From contig MU405219.1 in the NCBI GenBank assembly GCA_022836615.1, forward strand, positions 186,001 through 250,000: 64,000 bases of DNA. Direction: 5' to 3'. The number at the start of each line of letters is the position of its first letter. The stretch's first letter is position 1. The translations under genes were made by a program, and so were the position numbers. Shown here in pieces: positions 13,155-24,134 of the stretch. The notes under the pieces are model-generated. The model saw nothing but the letters and a program-made list of their open reading frames with translations. It searched no databases and had not been told where the DNA came from. This DNA is from Annulohypoxylon bovei var. microspora (taxonomy: Eukaryota > Ascomycota > Sordariomycetes > Xylariales > Hypoxylaceae).

Positions 13155-16100
13155 ATGTCACAACATTACGATGGCAGTCTTGGGAACGATCGTGGAACCG
13201 CCCCTGACCGGTCTAACGAGGATGCGACGGCGCAAGCAACTTTATGCCCCGGTAGCTTTACTGGCACTGCTTTTCCGCCCTCATCGCCCACAAATACTAC
13301 AGCAGAGACCGAGGGTGGTGCGTCGATCATCTCATCTACTAGCCATGATGAAATATCCACCCGAGAGGCTTCAGTGTCATCTACTAGCTCTTCTACAACT
13401 ACAACACACGAAAGCCCACGGCTGCTCTCCGGCCGTACAACCCTACTACCAATGCTAAGGCGAAAACCCGTCCCCGAATCATCGGCGTCACTCCAAGAAA
13501 CAGCGCTTGCTAGAGCTGGACTGCCGTGGCGACCTGCCTACTTGCAAAGGAAGGTATTGATGTCCTTTGCAGTCATTTTAATGAGTATTACGGTAGCGAT
13601 TGAGGTTCTCGCATATTTTTCAAATCTGAACCAAGGTGTGGCCACTAGTCAGTATCGTTTGCATTACCTTTGGAAGTACGGCCCTACAGCGATCCTGAGC
13701 GTACTCATGGCGGTTTGGGGGAGAGTTGAGTATCACGCCAAGATAACCGCACCCTGGTACCAACTCTGGAATGGTCCTAAAGAAGCGCGGCAATCAGTAC
13801 TGCTAGACTACATCTCGCCACTCTTGCCAGTAGCCGTATACCAAGCCGCTAAGTACCGGGACTTCTTAGTGGTAGCCGCAATCCTTGTTTCGCTCGCCTT
13901 AAGAGTGATCGTTATATTGTCGACCTCCTTCATGTCCCTCGTTCCCATTCAAGTTTACGTTCCGTCTATTCCAGTGACACTCAGCAACAGATTTAAAGAT
14001 TCTGTCGACCTGTGGGTAGCTCCTCAGCTCGAGGGACTGGGATCATTTACAAGTCAACTATACACTTCCCTCGAAGCGGGACAAGCCGCATATCCAGTCG
14101 GTCTTCAGGAGGCTTTCGCATACCAAGATTTCAAAGCAGACCTGACCCCTTTCGACAATATTACGACGACCGCTGACGCATTTTCTGGGGCTCTCAATTG
14201 CCACGAAACCAACTACATCAATATTTCCATAAACGACACGATCAGGTCTTCGGAATCTCGCCCCCAGAGTTTTGATGTTGGAAACTGCACAGTCGGGTTT
14301 GATATAACATTCCCACAGGATCTGTCTGATACTGTTCTATACGGACATGCGCAAATGTCTAGTTGTGAGGAGAATCTTAGTGTTACCAAAGACGGGGACC
14401 AAACAACATATTCCAGCCCTGCAAGTTACGACAGAAACTATACGCTTCAGGTATACTTCATGGAAGTCGACTATGGGGAACGTAAAGCTGATAACCAAAA
14501 TGACACCGACCAAAGTGGTGTGATTCAAAGGTGGCTTGAGAAGACCTGTACTCCATCATTTGTACAACGCAAAGTAGCCATTACGCGATCAAGCGAGGAA
14601 AACGACCGCTTCGCCATTACGAATCAGTCTTTTCGAACACTTCCTGCGATGAAGCCGTGGGCGGCCTGGTTAGACCTGGATGACGTGTTCAATAGAGATT
14701 GGGATGATGCCAGGGGCGCTTTCATTGTTAATACGACATGGGTTCAGATATCTAACCGGTCCCCGGTAGCCGTCGTGCTTGACGGATTATTGACGCGCGC
14801 CCTAGGACGGGAGACGATAATGAATTCGCCAGACATTACTCAACGCGTCTTCGATTCGCTCTTCGTCGACAACCAAACCAACGGACTTTTTGAGTCATAT
14901 GCCGCTTTTCTGGGGTTCATGTATTTCAAGGAGTCGATGCCAGGTCTTCTATCAAATGCATCTGCAACAGCGACGCAGAATCGCCTCCTAGTTACAACGG
15001 GCACAGCGCATGCGATGGCTGGAATCTCCGGATTTTGTTCGTTACTACTCCTAGTCATGCTGTTTCGAAATTCAAGGCATGGGATTCTACCACGAAGTCC
15101 AGCAACAATTATCGATATGGCTGCGTTGATGTATCCGAGCCAGAGGTTTACACGTAGCTTAGAAAATAGGAGTGCTCTAAGCGAGAAAGACTTGCACGCG
15201 TCTCTCGGATCTACACAATATAGAGCATATGCTTCTATCGAAAAAGAGGTTCATCGGCGAAAACCCTTCTACTTGCACGTAATGCAAGGCGTTGGAGATG
15301 ATGTCTATTCTACGAAAGATAGCAAAAGTGTTAAGATGAGGCACCCTCTGGTCCTGCACCCAATCTCTCGAGCCGCGATGTCCCTCGTCGTTATAGCGAT
15401 AGTCATAACATTGGAGTCTCTGCTACGAATGTCTAACAGGGACGGTGGGCTTGTCGACTTGGAAAACACAGACCGTGTTCCATATGCATGGACAATTTTG
15501 CCGGCGGTCGTTCTTAGCTTGATATCCATCTACCATGGTACCGCCGAGTCACAGATACGCCTCCTAGCACCATACAATAATATCCTAAGAGGCTCCAAAT
15601 TCGAACTAACTTTAAGTCTGGACTTAGTTGACCGATTTGCTATCACAAGTCTTGTATCAGCTGTGAAGCTCAAGCTCCATATGGTAGTTGCTTCAATCGC
15701 GGTTTCGTTTGTAGCCTTTTTTCTCACGATTGCTGCCAGCTCTCTCTTTTCCGCCATGGACGTTTCGATCCCTGCTACAGCTACACAACTTTCCGCGCTG
15801 AATACTTTGAACTATGCCACTTTCTGGGATGCACAGGCCGATAATGTATCTCTCATCCTCGGGGCGAGTTTAGATTACTCCCCCTTCACGTACGAGGACC
15901 TGACGTTCCCACAGCTTCAGCTGAACAACGAGCAAGCCAATGGAAGCAGCAACACAACCCAGAGGGACGATATTGATATCACAGCTACAATACCCGCAGC
16001 GAGGTCATCTCTAACCTGTAGGATTTTCGAATCGTCCGCGATTCAAGCAACGTTTGAACCAATTGCCGATACCGCCCAGCCTTCCCCTCTACATATCAAG

Positions 16101-17132
16101 ATCGACCAGGATAATTGTACAGACGTCACCTTACAGATATATGACCTAGAATCCTGGGTAGCTAACAGCTTCTACTTCGGAATCGCTAACCCCGGAAGCA
16201 AAGATTGGCGTGGATTCGAATTGGTAGATACCAAAGCGCAGAACTGTGGCGACTATTTGTATGCATGGGGACAGGTACCAGATAAAACCAGAGCCAACAT
16301 CTCCGCGGTGTCTGCGATGGTTTGCAACGAAACGGCGCAAGAAGTAAACATAAATGCGACATTCTTCGGGCCAAATTTAGAGATACGATCTGATCATCCA
16401 CCACAACCAGATGAGAATTCCGCACATGATGTTAGCCAGTTTCCAGCTTGCCCGTTAGATGAGGATTCTTCTTCATCCGAGAAACTACCAAATTGTAAAA
16501 GTCCGGCTGTTTTGTACGAGGAGTTGTGGCATATAGATACGCCTCACGTGCTCGACCGATTCTTCTCCATCCTCGCCAGCCCAGCCGGGCGGCTCGCTGT
16601 CGACGTCGCAACCCTTGGAGATGAGTCAGCCGCGCAGTCGGTTAGCGATGCCATAATATCGCAGCACAAGATGCTACGCGCCCACGCATTTGGCAACTCT
16701 GGCCGTCTGTGGCACAATGCCACAGACAGTTTTGCAGACAGTTCATCGCCAGACAACACGACATCCGCCCAGGCCGGGTTTTCACTACCAGCGACCGTAC
16801 AGTACACTACCGCCAGGACTCGGCTCGTGCAGGACGCCATCTCCACGAGGATACTCGAGGGTTTGCTGACGGCGATCCTGATTCTCTCCCTCGTGAGCTG
16901 GTACGCCATGCCGAACACCAAACTGTTACCGCGCGACCCGTGCAGCATTGCGAGCGTGGTGGCCCTGCTTGCGGATGGCAATATCTTCGACTTGCTGCCG
17001 CCAAATGCGCAGATGATGAGTAACAAAGAACTGAAGGAGTTCTTTGGTAACGGTATTTTCTCTATGGAGCAGGATGAGGGAGGCGCTTTAGGCATACGGT
17101 ATGAGAATACGGACAATAGGGATTTGCACTGA
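13155..17132 (+). CDS. Large multi-spanning membrane protein, DUF3433 family
   Basis: Uninterrupted 1325-residue frame of the fungal-specific DUF3433 type, whose function is unknown. The first 110 residues are Ser/Thr-rich and disordered. A motif with GLPWRPAYLQRKVL then leads into the first membrane helix (about residues 134-154). Further hydrophobic segments include YGPTAILSVLMAVWG, AAILVSLALRVIVILST, GFCSLLLLVMLF, AMSLVVIAIVITLESLL, AWTILPAVVLSLISIY, VVASIAVSFVAFFLTIAA and, near the C-terminus, LEGLLTAILILSLVSW. The arrangement is a duplicated unit, each half with helices around a long loop rich in N-glycosylation sequons and Cys, presumably extracellular or lumenal. The single-exon structure and length match the family. 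It was assigned by resemblance of the repeated N-terminal helix block; no enzymatic motif is visible. Confidence 0.8.
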   Translation: MSQHYDGSLGNDRGTAPDRSNEDATAQATLCPGSFTGTAFPPSSPTNTTAETEGGASIISSTSHDEISTREASVSSTSSSTTTTHESPRLLSGRTTLLPMLRRKPVPESSASLQETALARAGLPWRPAYLQRKVLMSFAVILMSITVAIEVLAYFSNLNQGVATSQYRLHYLWKYGPTAILSVLMAVWGRVEYHAKITAPWYQLWNGPKEARQSVLLDYISPLLPVAVYQAAKYRDFLVVAAILVSLALRVIVILSTSFMSLVPIQVYVPSIPVTLSNRFKDSVDLWVAPQLEGLGSFTSQLYTSLEAGQAAYPVGLQEAFAYQDFKADLTPFDNITTTADAFSGALNCHETNYINISINDTIRSSESRPQSFDVGNCTVGFDITFPQDLSDTVLYGHAQMSSCEENLSVTKDGDQTTYSSPASYDRNYTLQVYFMEVDYGERKADNQNDTDQSGVIQRWLEKTCTPSFVQRKVAITRSSEENDRFAITNQSFRTLPAMKPWAAWLDLDDVFNRDWDDARGAFIVNTTWVQISNRSPVAVVLDGLLTRALGRETIMNSPDITQRVFDSLFVDNQTNGLFESYAAFLGFMYFKESMPGLLSNASATATQNRLLVTTGTAHAMAGISGFCSLLLLVMLFRNSRHGILPRSPATIIDMAALMYPSQRFTRSLENRSALSEKDLHASLGSTQYRAYASIEKEVHRRKPFYLHVMQGVGDDVYSTKDSKSVKMRHPLVLHPISRAAMSLVVIAIVITLESLLRMSNRDGGLVDLENTDRVPYAWTILPAVVLSLISIYHGTAESQIRLLAPYNNILRGSKFELTLSLDLVDRFAITSLVSAVKLKLHMVVASIAVSFVAFFLTIAASSLFSAMDVSIPATATQLSALNTLNYATFWDAQADNVSLILGASLDYSPFTYEDLTFPQLQLNNEQANGSSNTTQRDDIDITATIPAARSSLTCRIFESSAIQATFEPIADTAQPSPLHIKIDQDNCTDVTLQIYDLESWVANSFYFGIANPGSKDWRGFELVDTKAQNCGDYLYAWGQVPDKTRANISAVSAMVCNETAQEVNINATFFGPNLEIRSDHPPQPDENSAHDVSQFPACPLDEDSSSSEKLPNCKSPAVLYEELWHIDTPHVLDRFFSILASPAGRLAVDVATLGDESAAQSVSDAIISQHKMLRAHAFGNSGRLWHNATDSFADSSSPDNTTSAQAGFSLPATVQYTTARTRLVQDAISTRILEGLLTAILILSLVSWYAMPNTKLLPRDPCSIASVVALLADGNIFDLLPPNAQMMSNKELKEFFGNGIFSMEQDEGGALGIRYENTDNRDLH

Positions 17133-17369
17133 GTATTGGCACACGCCAGATCCAAGCCCCATAGCAGCATTTGCGGGTATCACGACAACGCGCCTCTAAC
17201 TACGAACATTAGAACATTCCATCCTGTGCTCAACCCAGCTCAGCTCAGTTGTTACCAGCCAAACTTGTTAACTTTTCGCCCACACCTACCTATCGACCTT
17301 GCATTTCTTCTTTCACGTCTTGTTGGGGTTGCTAGTTCCCGTCATATTACGTATATAGCCCGGTTTACC

Positions 17370-18118
17370 TTATTTCCCCAATGCATCAAGTCCGGTTCCC
17401 ATAACAGCCCCAGCATCCTGCCTTCGGTTAGCACGCCTAAAACGAGGAATAATACCAAACTCACCATAGCGGATTGTGGCACTGCCGTTGTCGTACCAGA
17501 ATCGACCTGTGGCGCGTTTTGTAATCTCGTCCACAACCGCTGTGGCGTACTCCACCATGTCCATCCTGGGCATTCCTTCTTTCCCTTGCGCCCTACTAGC
17601 AATCGTGTCTTCGATGCTCTTGTATAGCGACTGTGCGAGGAGCTGAAAGTTGCCAAAGTACGTCTGGCCCATGGTTTGGACCTCGCCTGTCACGACTTCG
17701 AGCACGCCGACGCCAAAGGGTGCCAGCTCGAGGGACCTCTTAGATGACGCGTATGTCCCTTTGAGCTTAATGTCAGTTCTCCAGGGGATTGGATGGAGAA
17801 AGAAAAGGGGGTTAGGGGTCATGCCCTTAGCCTTTATGAGCAGAGGAGCAAAGGCTTGAGTTAGAGCAATTGGGCCCATAAGGTTAATCTCGAAGAGGTT
17901 TCTGACCGTGTCGGGGTCCTCGTCTAGGATAGGCATGAAGTGGTTGCGTCCTGCGTTGCTGACAAGATAGTCAAGAGTGCCGCCTGTCTGTTTAGTGACC
18001 GCCTCGACAGCCGACTTGACGACGTCGAGAGTAAGCAATGTCACATTAGAGAGGCCGTTGAGGCTAGACATTTTAGAAGGGTCACGAGTTGTAGCAAAGA
18101 CGTGGAATCCGCGCCATC
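17370..18118 (-). pseudogene. Degenerate short-chain dehydrogenase/reductase
   Basis: Remnant of a classical SDR of the 1-acyl-DHAP-reductase-like group. Recognisable pieces are LDYLVSNAGRNHF (the NAG motif), the active-site YASSK, and a long C-terminal part ending MGTGLDALGK. Three essential elements are missing. The TGxxxGIG nucleotide-binding exon is not found upstream: a short exon piece with WRGFHVFATTRDPSK runs to about 18118 and nothing suitable lies beyond it. The segment that should carry the catalytic Ser reads LFFLHPIPWRTD. Part of the helix after YASSKRSLE is deleted. The rest is still open, so the loss may be recent. An intact SDR lies immediately upstream on the same strand but is not closely similar. 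Confidence 0.7.
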
Positions 18119-18400
18119 TGATTGGTGCAACAGAAGTATTTTAAGTTGTAACTGATACTAAGAGAATAAATCAAAGATTTCTGCGCATCATGTATCTTAA
18201 AGAATACAGCTTCGTACTATGACCGAAGAAACTTGTCGAGACGTCTATACTACCTAGGTACGCATATATCATAGCCTTCGAGAGCTTTAGCATTCAAGTA
18301 TAGGTAACTAATCAAATGGATAGGCGTCTAGTTAACACGAGAGAAAAAATGCGACTAAGCTACCTAAGTATACTTAACTAGGTAGGTTACCTACCTATAT
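18119..18400. other. Intergenic with TACCTAGGTA palindrome
   Basis: Short spacer between the two SDR copies. It holds TACCTAGGTA at 18251-18260 and a run of related half-sites (ACCTAAG, ACTAGGTAGGTTACCTACCTA) at about 18361-18398, immediately beyond the stop of the intact SDR. Confidence 0.6.
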
Positions 18401-19491
18401 CTAAGCTTTCTTTAAGAATGTAACTGAGTCTATCTGCTTTGCATCTCCTACGCCGAGGCTGATCTCCTTGAACTCTTCTAGATCTTTCTTGAGGTTCTCG
18501 ATTTCCTGTAGCATCAGACCAAAGGCGTCGGGGCCTAAGCAAACACGAATTGGAATTCGCTTCCCGCGGCTCACAACCATATATGTTGCAGCTGCGATAG
18601 AGTCAGGTTTAGACCAATACTTGCGATTTTCCTTATTTCGGATGAAGGCGAGTAAATAATTGGTAGGATAGTTCGGATTGGCATAGGCCGGGTGTCTCTT
18701 TGACATGATGTTTAGAGACGATGTCGCAAAGTTCGTTTCCACACCACCGGGCTCGATGATGCACAGATGTACTATGTAGATAAATATCTATATTAGCGAG
18801 TTGTCGATGTACCGAGCGGTTGAATAGGGAAGGGGAAAAGGGGGATCTACTATTTCGAAAAAAAATCAAGACTTACTATTCCACTCCACAGGAAGCTCCT
18901 TTGCTACTGACTCCGTCCAGCCCTCAACCGCGAACTTGCTGGCATGATAGAACGCGCCTCCAGGAAAGCCCACGAAACCTCCCGCGGAACTAATGTTGAT
19001 AACAACACCACCTTGCTGTCCTCCGTTCTTAGGATTCTCATCTCTCATGATGCCTAAGACTATCTTGGTTGCATTGACCGTACCCCAAAAGTTTGTGTCC
19101 ATCTCTAGATGGCTTTCTTCATCTGTGGCTGCCTCGGTGTCACCCATGAGCTCATACCCTGCGTTGTTTACGAGGACGTCGATACGGCCGAACTTAGCAA
19201 GAGCACTGCTCATGGCTGCCTCGATCGATGGTTTCGATGTAACATCCAGTGCAAGCTTGAGAGTATCGGGTCCATCGGGGATACTCGACAGAGATGCCGG
19301 GTTTCGAGCTGTGGCCACAAGGCGATTCGAAGACTGTGCAATGAGCTTCGCGAATGCCTGGCCAATGCCTGATGAGCAGCCAGTAACTGTACAATTACTC
19401 AGTATCTATATCGAAGTATACAAGCAGGAAACTTACTGAGCCAGACTGCATCTGACGGAAGATGGTACGGCTTTGAGTTTGAGGCATCCAT
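18401..19491 (-). CDS. Short-chain dehydrogenase/reductase
   Basis: Complete classical SDR of 311 residues in three exons: 19491-19437, 19386-18877 and 18771-18401, with introns of 50 and 105 bp. It carries the cofactor motif TGCSSGIG (residues 20-27), the structural NNAG, the catalytic Ser in NISSAGGF, and the catalytic YHASK. The Arg in VATARNPAS after the second strand suggests NADP(H). The substrate cannot be read from the sequence; the neighbours (another SDR, an acyltransferase, a Zn2Cys6 regulator, all damaged) suggest a tailoring reductase of a lost pathway. This is the only clearly intact enzyme gene in that block. The C-terminal 113 residues are longer than the minimal fold and end in a charged helix. 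Confidence 0.88.
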
Positions 19492-21063
19492 GTCTATCGA
19501 GATCGCTTATTGAAACTGATTTTTTATTCTACTTCTTTGTTCTAACCTCTTGCCTGGGAGGAGCTGCTCTCTGGTTTTATATCCATCCTCACGGGCGTAT
19601 GAGGAGGCCAAGGGCATGGCGAAGACTATGGAAGTACCTCGGTCTTCTTCCGTGTGACGGTTATAACATTCATTAAGTCCTTGGAAATGAGATGTACATT
19701 TCACTAGCTAGTTTACTGAATCCCCTACTCAAACCCAACTACGATGTTAGAAATTAGAATGGTATGTACCTATCTAAAGTCTAGTTCGTGCCTTAAATCC
19801 GAAAATCCGATAAACCCTACTAGTAGCACGCTTTTGTAGTAATCCTATACGAGCTATTTCAATACGAACGCTCCAATCAGAGTACATTCAGAACTCATGT
19901 ATGATCTTTATAAACTATGTCGGTACGTTTTAACCAATTGGACATTCATGCAATATTTGAAAGCGTGATTTAGGTTTCATTTCCTATAATTTTATACAAC
20001 ACTTACGTACTTGAGGAGAAGCCTGACGACTATCTCGATCATTAATAATAGAATTTTAAACGACTCTAGTGCTTGAATAACGGATTAAGGTGTTATGTCC
20101 AGGCGGACATAAACTTATCTCCTGTCTAATGGAAGCATCGAAGATATCATTTTATTGCGCCCGGAGGACAAGAAAGAATGAAAGGAAGATGGTTTGATGG
20201 GCTAAGGTTAACTTGGTATGAAGCATGTGCTAATGTTACTATATAAAACTACGACCTAAACTATCCCTTGACTACCTATCTACGTGGTGGCGGAGGCTAA
20301 TTAGGTAATGAGGGGATATATTAGCACATAGTGGCATTAGCACATACTCCATTTATTTTGGCGCCATCCTGCTGCAGCAGCAATTGCCCCGCAACATAGA
20401 TCCACAGAGTACCCTGGGTTATAGCGGTTAACAAGCTAACTTTTAGCACGGAGATCACCTCCAGGGCTGCTATTAGACCTAACAACATCCACTAAGTAAG
20501 GGGCCACGAAAGACGCACTTTATTCATTTGGCGCCAAATATAACACTTTGCATTTCTCAGTAATTATTTACTATTTTACATGTTTCAAATCAATACATTG
20601 GATGATGCACCTATTTGTAAGAGGCAATTTAACAAGTGCTAACAACCTAGGTACTGAAGGTTTGGTCTTTTGTCTCATGTCTTGACCCCACTTACTCTCT
20701 GAAATCTATCTGTATAACACCAACTCACAAAGAAATAATCAATTTTAAGGATTCTCTTTTTTGTAACATTTTTTATTATCTCGATGAGAATCTTGCAAAT
20801 TCCCACAATGTAAATACTAGCTAAAGTTCGAAACTTGCTCACGCAATACTATCCGCCTCGCCTTGTCTAAAATTCACTGAGGCTAGGTAATATTCCTAAC
20901 TAATGGCTTCTAGGAAGGGAAAGTCTTTATAGTAACTAGAGGCAATGCTAGTATTAGCTTTGAGCTTTGTAAACTTTTGTTTCAATCTGGTGCCACTATG
21001 TATATGACCTCTCGCTCTCAAGTATGATCTCCTGAATTATTATCGAGCAGATAATGAAACAGA
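19492..21063. other. AT-rich intergenic region with one copy of a direct repeat
   Basis: No coding frame is supported. The region is markedly AT-rich and contains TGGCGCCA-type palindromes near 20360 and 20530. It also carries copy A of a 66-bp direct repeat (listed separately), whose partner lies beyond the orphan gene downstream. Confidence 0.5.
20296..20361 (+). repeat. Direct repeat copy A (66 bp)
   Basis: Aligns without gaps to 22154-22219 at about 47 of 66 positions. The shared cores are TAATGAGGGGATA and TCCATTTATTTTG. Many of the differences are transitions, as expected of an old or RIP-mutated pair. The two copies lie 1.86 kb apart and bracket the 212-codon gene at 21064-21702. Confidence 0.6.
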
Positions 21064-21702
21064 TTACTTACGGACGGTAGCATCCCACTTAGCAAATTCT
21101 TGGTCCAATTGGGTGACTGCGGAAGTCACGTCGTCCCGTAACATTCGCAATGTTCCGGTACTATCCAGAATGACCTGCAATTGCTGGAAAGTCTCGACGG
21201 CCGAGGCTCGCTGCTTAAAGAGCAGAATCATTCGATTCAATGAACCCAAAATCTCTGCATCTGCTGGCTCTACGAGTTCATAAATGCCATTAGACCTCAG
21301 TGCCGCTGTACCTAAGGCACGTAGGGCTTGCTTAGCAATATCACTACCCCATCGGCCTCTCACAGTTGTAAAATAACTTGAAAGCTGGTTTCGGTCAAGG
21401 ATGTGATAAGAAACTTCACCCCATGAACAAAAGATTTCCTTTGAAAGTTGTTGGAAATCCGCACCCTTGCGCTGTGATATAAACCGGTCGAAGATATAGA
21501 TCATGAGATGGTGGTTTACCCCGGGATCTCGGTATTCTCCTGCCTCATGAGATTTCTGCATACTTTTTAGTAGATCAAGTATGCCTGCCGCGGTTTTGGC
21601 TTGACATTCTGGGCAACGTTTACCACTAACACGAGGGAGTTGAGAAAGAGTCACCCCGATACGCGATTTCGACAGCTCGTGTCCACATCTAAAAGCCGAC
21701 AT
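21064..21702 (-). CDS. Uncharacterised protein with CxH..CxxC N-terminus
   Basis: I do not recognise this protein. The frame gives 212 residues from the Met at 21702 (an upstream in-frame Met at 21750 adds 16). The N-terminus reads MSAFRCGHELSKSR and about 18 residues later RCPECQ, so a Cys-Gly-His and a Cys-x-x-Cys could together bind one zinc ion in a small ribbon or half-RING fold. The rest looks helical, with many Leu/Gln/Lys and no membrane segment or signal peptide. It sits alone in AT-rich DNA between two copies of a 66-bp direct repeat and next to pseudogenes, which suggests an accessory or transferred locus. Its intact length argues that it is real. Confidence 0.55.
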   Translation of the reverse strand: MSAFRCGHELSKSRIGVTLSQLPRVSGKRCPECQAKTAAGILDLLKSMQKSHEAGEYRDPGVNHHLMIYIFDRFISQRKGADFQQLSKEIFCSWGEVSYHILDRNQLSSYFTTVRGRWGSDIAKQALRALGTAALRSNGIYELVEPADAEILGSLNRMILLFKQRASAVETFQQLQVILDSTGTLRMLRDDVTSAVTQLDQEFAKWDATVRK

Positions 21703-22678
21703 TTTGGAATTTGGACTTTTTTTTCGAAGGATGAATACAGATCTGCACACTTAGTAAGTACTAGGTGGGTAGGTATGTGGATTGTTGAAGTAGGTTGTCT
21801 TTTATTTTAGTGAATTGTTAGTTTATGCCATCCGTAGCTGGGCTTTTGTAGTATCTTCGAACGAAAATTGATATGTCTTTGTTCCGCATCACCCCTTGTG
21901 TTCTTAACAAGTTCCTTCATCCTACTAATTAACATAAAGGACGTCTTTGAACAAGAGACTACGTTATGTATCACAATACAATTGTCAAGCATTTGCCATT
22001 TCAAACCCGTTTAATTGATTAGTTACAGTATTCACCTTCAAGGTAAGAATCAGCGAGCATGTGCTAATACTAGTACTGTATCGCACTGCTCGATTAACTA
22101 TCCCAATGATTACTAATCTAAGTGAGTTTCACGTATTATAGCTGACAATGGACGCTGATTACATAATGAGGGGATAGATCAGCGCACAGTCCAATATAAT
22201 GATGTTCCATTTATTTTGACTCCGTTCTGTTTTGTTAATGTCGATGCTAAAATCAAATCTTTTCTCTTACGACAAAGCGCTCTATTTAGATGGCAATAGT
22301 TTGTTTTTTTGGTGCGCTATACGATTTGTGTATTTGCCTTCGACTTTCAATACCTTAGTTCAAGGTTACACTAGTTAGGTAATTAATTATGTAAATATTA
22401 TATAAGCATAACATGGCCAATTGCCACTACGACCGACCCGCCATTAGGTAAGCTCCGGGTTTACGGACCCGCGGGAGCGAAACGCTAAACTTTCGCCACT
22501 CCTTTCTTTTAACGCCTATTCCAAATTTCTATCATTCAACGCCTGATCTTGTTGCTTATAAACGTAGATTATAGAAACTAGTTTGACGTGACGTGTCGGG
22601 TTGTTCTGATATCGGCACAGGAGACGATCAAAGTCAGGCGTCAAAAACTCACCTTAAAACCCCGAGCAGTATGGTCTA
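21703..22678. other. AT-rich intergenic region with second repeat copy
   Basis: No supported gene. It contains copy B of the direct repeat at 22154-22219 and a GC-rich imperfect inverted repeat near 22450-22475 (GCTCCGGGT..ACCCGCGGGAGC), unusual within this AT-rich stretch. Confidence 0.5.
22154..22219 (+). repeat. Direct repeat copy B (66 bp)
   Basis: Partner of 20296-20361 in the same orientation, ungapped, about 71 percent identical by eye. No flanking target-site duplication or terminal inverted repeat could be made out, so the class of the element (solo LTR, decayed transposon end, or simple duplication) stays open. Confidence 0.6.
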
Positions 22679-24100
22679 ATGGCCCCAAGTTCCAAACAAG
22701 ACGGCACGAGGTTAGCTAACATATTCCATATCAGTGTGAAGCATGTAAATTGCGCAAGGCAGGTCAATCTAGCATATTCAGTCTCACCACTCGCTAATCT
22801 GTAATGAAAGTGTTAGATTCGATGTGACCGGTCTAATCCCTGTTCAAATTGCCGAACATCAGGCATTACCTGCCAGCAGGTTAGTGTCAATTCTGGTTCG
22901 GATACTCGTCCAACGGCCCATAGAATAGCGCAGCTGTAAGTCGTACACTATGTGCATTGCGATTTCAGGACAACCCGCCTATGCTTCCAGGGAGGACCAC
23001 GTTCAACAATTAGAAGATCGTCTCTCAAAGATTGAGTCTGAACGTAGAGATCCGGCAACCACCACCACTCCATTAAGATCTCTCCCAGCTACAGATCATA
23101 TATCTAACGAAGATGAACTTCCAGTATCTTCATTAGCTTCCACAAATGACTTATATCAAGGTAGCTCTTCTTTCACGACGTTGTCTGCTGAAGCAAGCAA
23201 AGCTTTGCAAACATCTGCCATTTCGAAAACCTCAGATGTAGCACATAAGTTCGGCCAATCATTCAGCCAGTTGGATGGTTTGATTCGCATATCGAGTACG
23301 AGCTCTTCTCTACGGGACCATCGATTTTCCCCCTTCCCTGACACACAGCCAACGCCTTCGATAAAACCTCTTCCCGTTAACCTGGTTGTCTCGGTATTGC
23401 AGAAGATCAAAGGTATCCAATAATTAATATTAGACAGGTTTTATGACTAACATCTTTAGCACATGGCGCAATCTTCCTACATGGGTACATTATATCTGAT
23501 ATATCACTTATCGACGATTTATGTCGAAGGGTCTTTTTTCCGACGGATCCGGTTTCTATCGGCCTGGTTACTGGGGTGCATGGGTTGCTTTGCATGCTCC
23601 TCCGGGAATCTTTGACGCTGGATGACCCGCTAGGGAAAGAATACGACTTGAAAACGTACATCACTCAGTGCGAGCACAACTTCAATGTCGGTATCGAGAC
23701 GTACGACATCCTAGCTATCCCTAGCTTCGAGAACGTCTTCTCCTTGACGCTCTTAGATGAAGTTGTCGAGACGTTACAAAACATACAAAAGGCGGGTAGG
23801 TCGTTTGAACGATTGTACGAAATTTGTGCCACTTTCGCACGTTTGTCAAGACGCATGGTGGAGGCAACAAACACATGTGTAGGAGTATATACTCAAGGGA
23901 CAGATTCACTACAGCTTTTCGATACGACGGGCCAGATGCCAGGGGATTGGCTAGAACCATTCCAGGACCCAGATCTGATGTCGGATGCATTCCCTAATGG
24001 ATGCGACAGCGATATTTCCACCATTTTTACTGGTTGGATGAATGGTCAATTATCTACAACGGATATTCTCGGTGTCAACTTCGAAGGTAATCAGCAATAA
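22679..24100 (+). pseudogene. Zn2Cys6 transcription factor, internally deleted and probably broken
   Basis: A Gal4-type regulator. The zinc cluster is CEACKLRK (exon near 22733-22756) joined to IRCDRSNPCSNCRTSGITC (from about 22819), fitting CX2CX6CX5CX2CX6C, but the join needs a GC-AG intron. Upstream, the Met at 22679 is one base out of phase with the zinc exon. Downstream, the only short intron (33 bp, GTAAGT..TTCAG near 22938-22970) again leaves the next exon (QPAYASREDHVQQLEDRL, the linker coiled coil) out of phase. The frame is then open to 23410, splices at about 23411-23460, and runs to the stop at 24100. The fungal-specific regulatory domain starts normally (residues with GKEYDLKTYITQCEHNFNVG) but jumps from FSLTLL straight to its C-terminal helices, so its central portion is missing in frame. 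It lies beside an acyltransferase gene that is itself frameshifted. Confidence 0.6.
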
Positions 24101-24134
24101 GAAAGACTCGATAATCCATCAGTAACCAAACTAC

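Noticed and set aside
16544..17170. 208-codon minus frame over the 3' end of the DUF3433 gene
   Set aside because: Overlaps an intact 1325-codon gene that shows membrane helices and family pattern; no support of its own.
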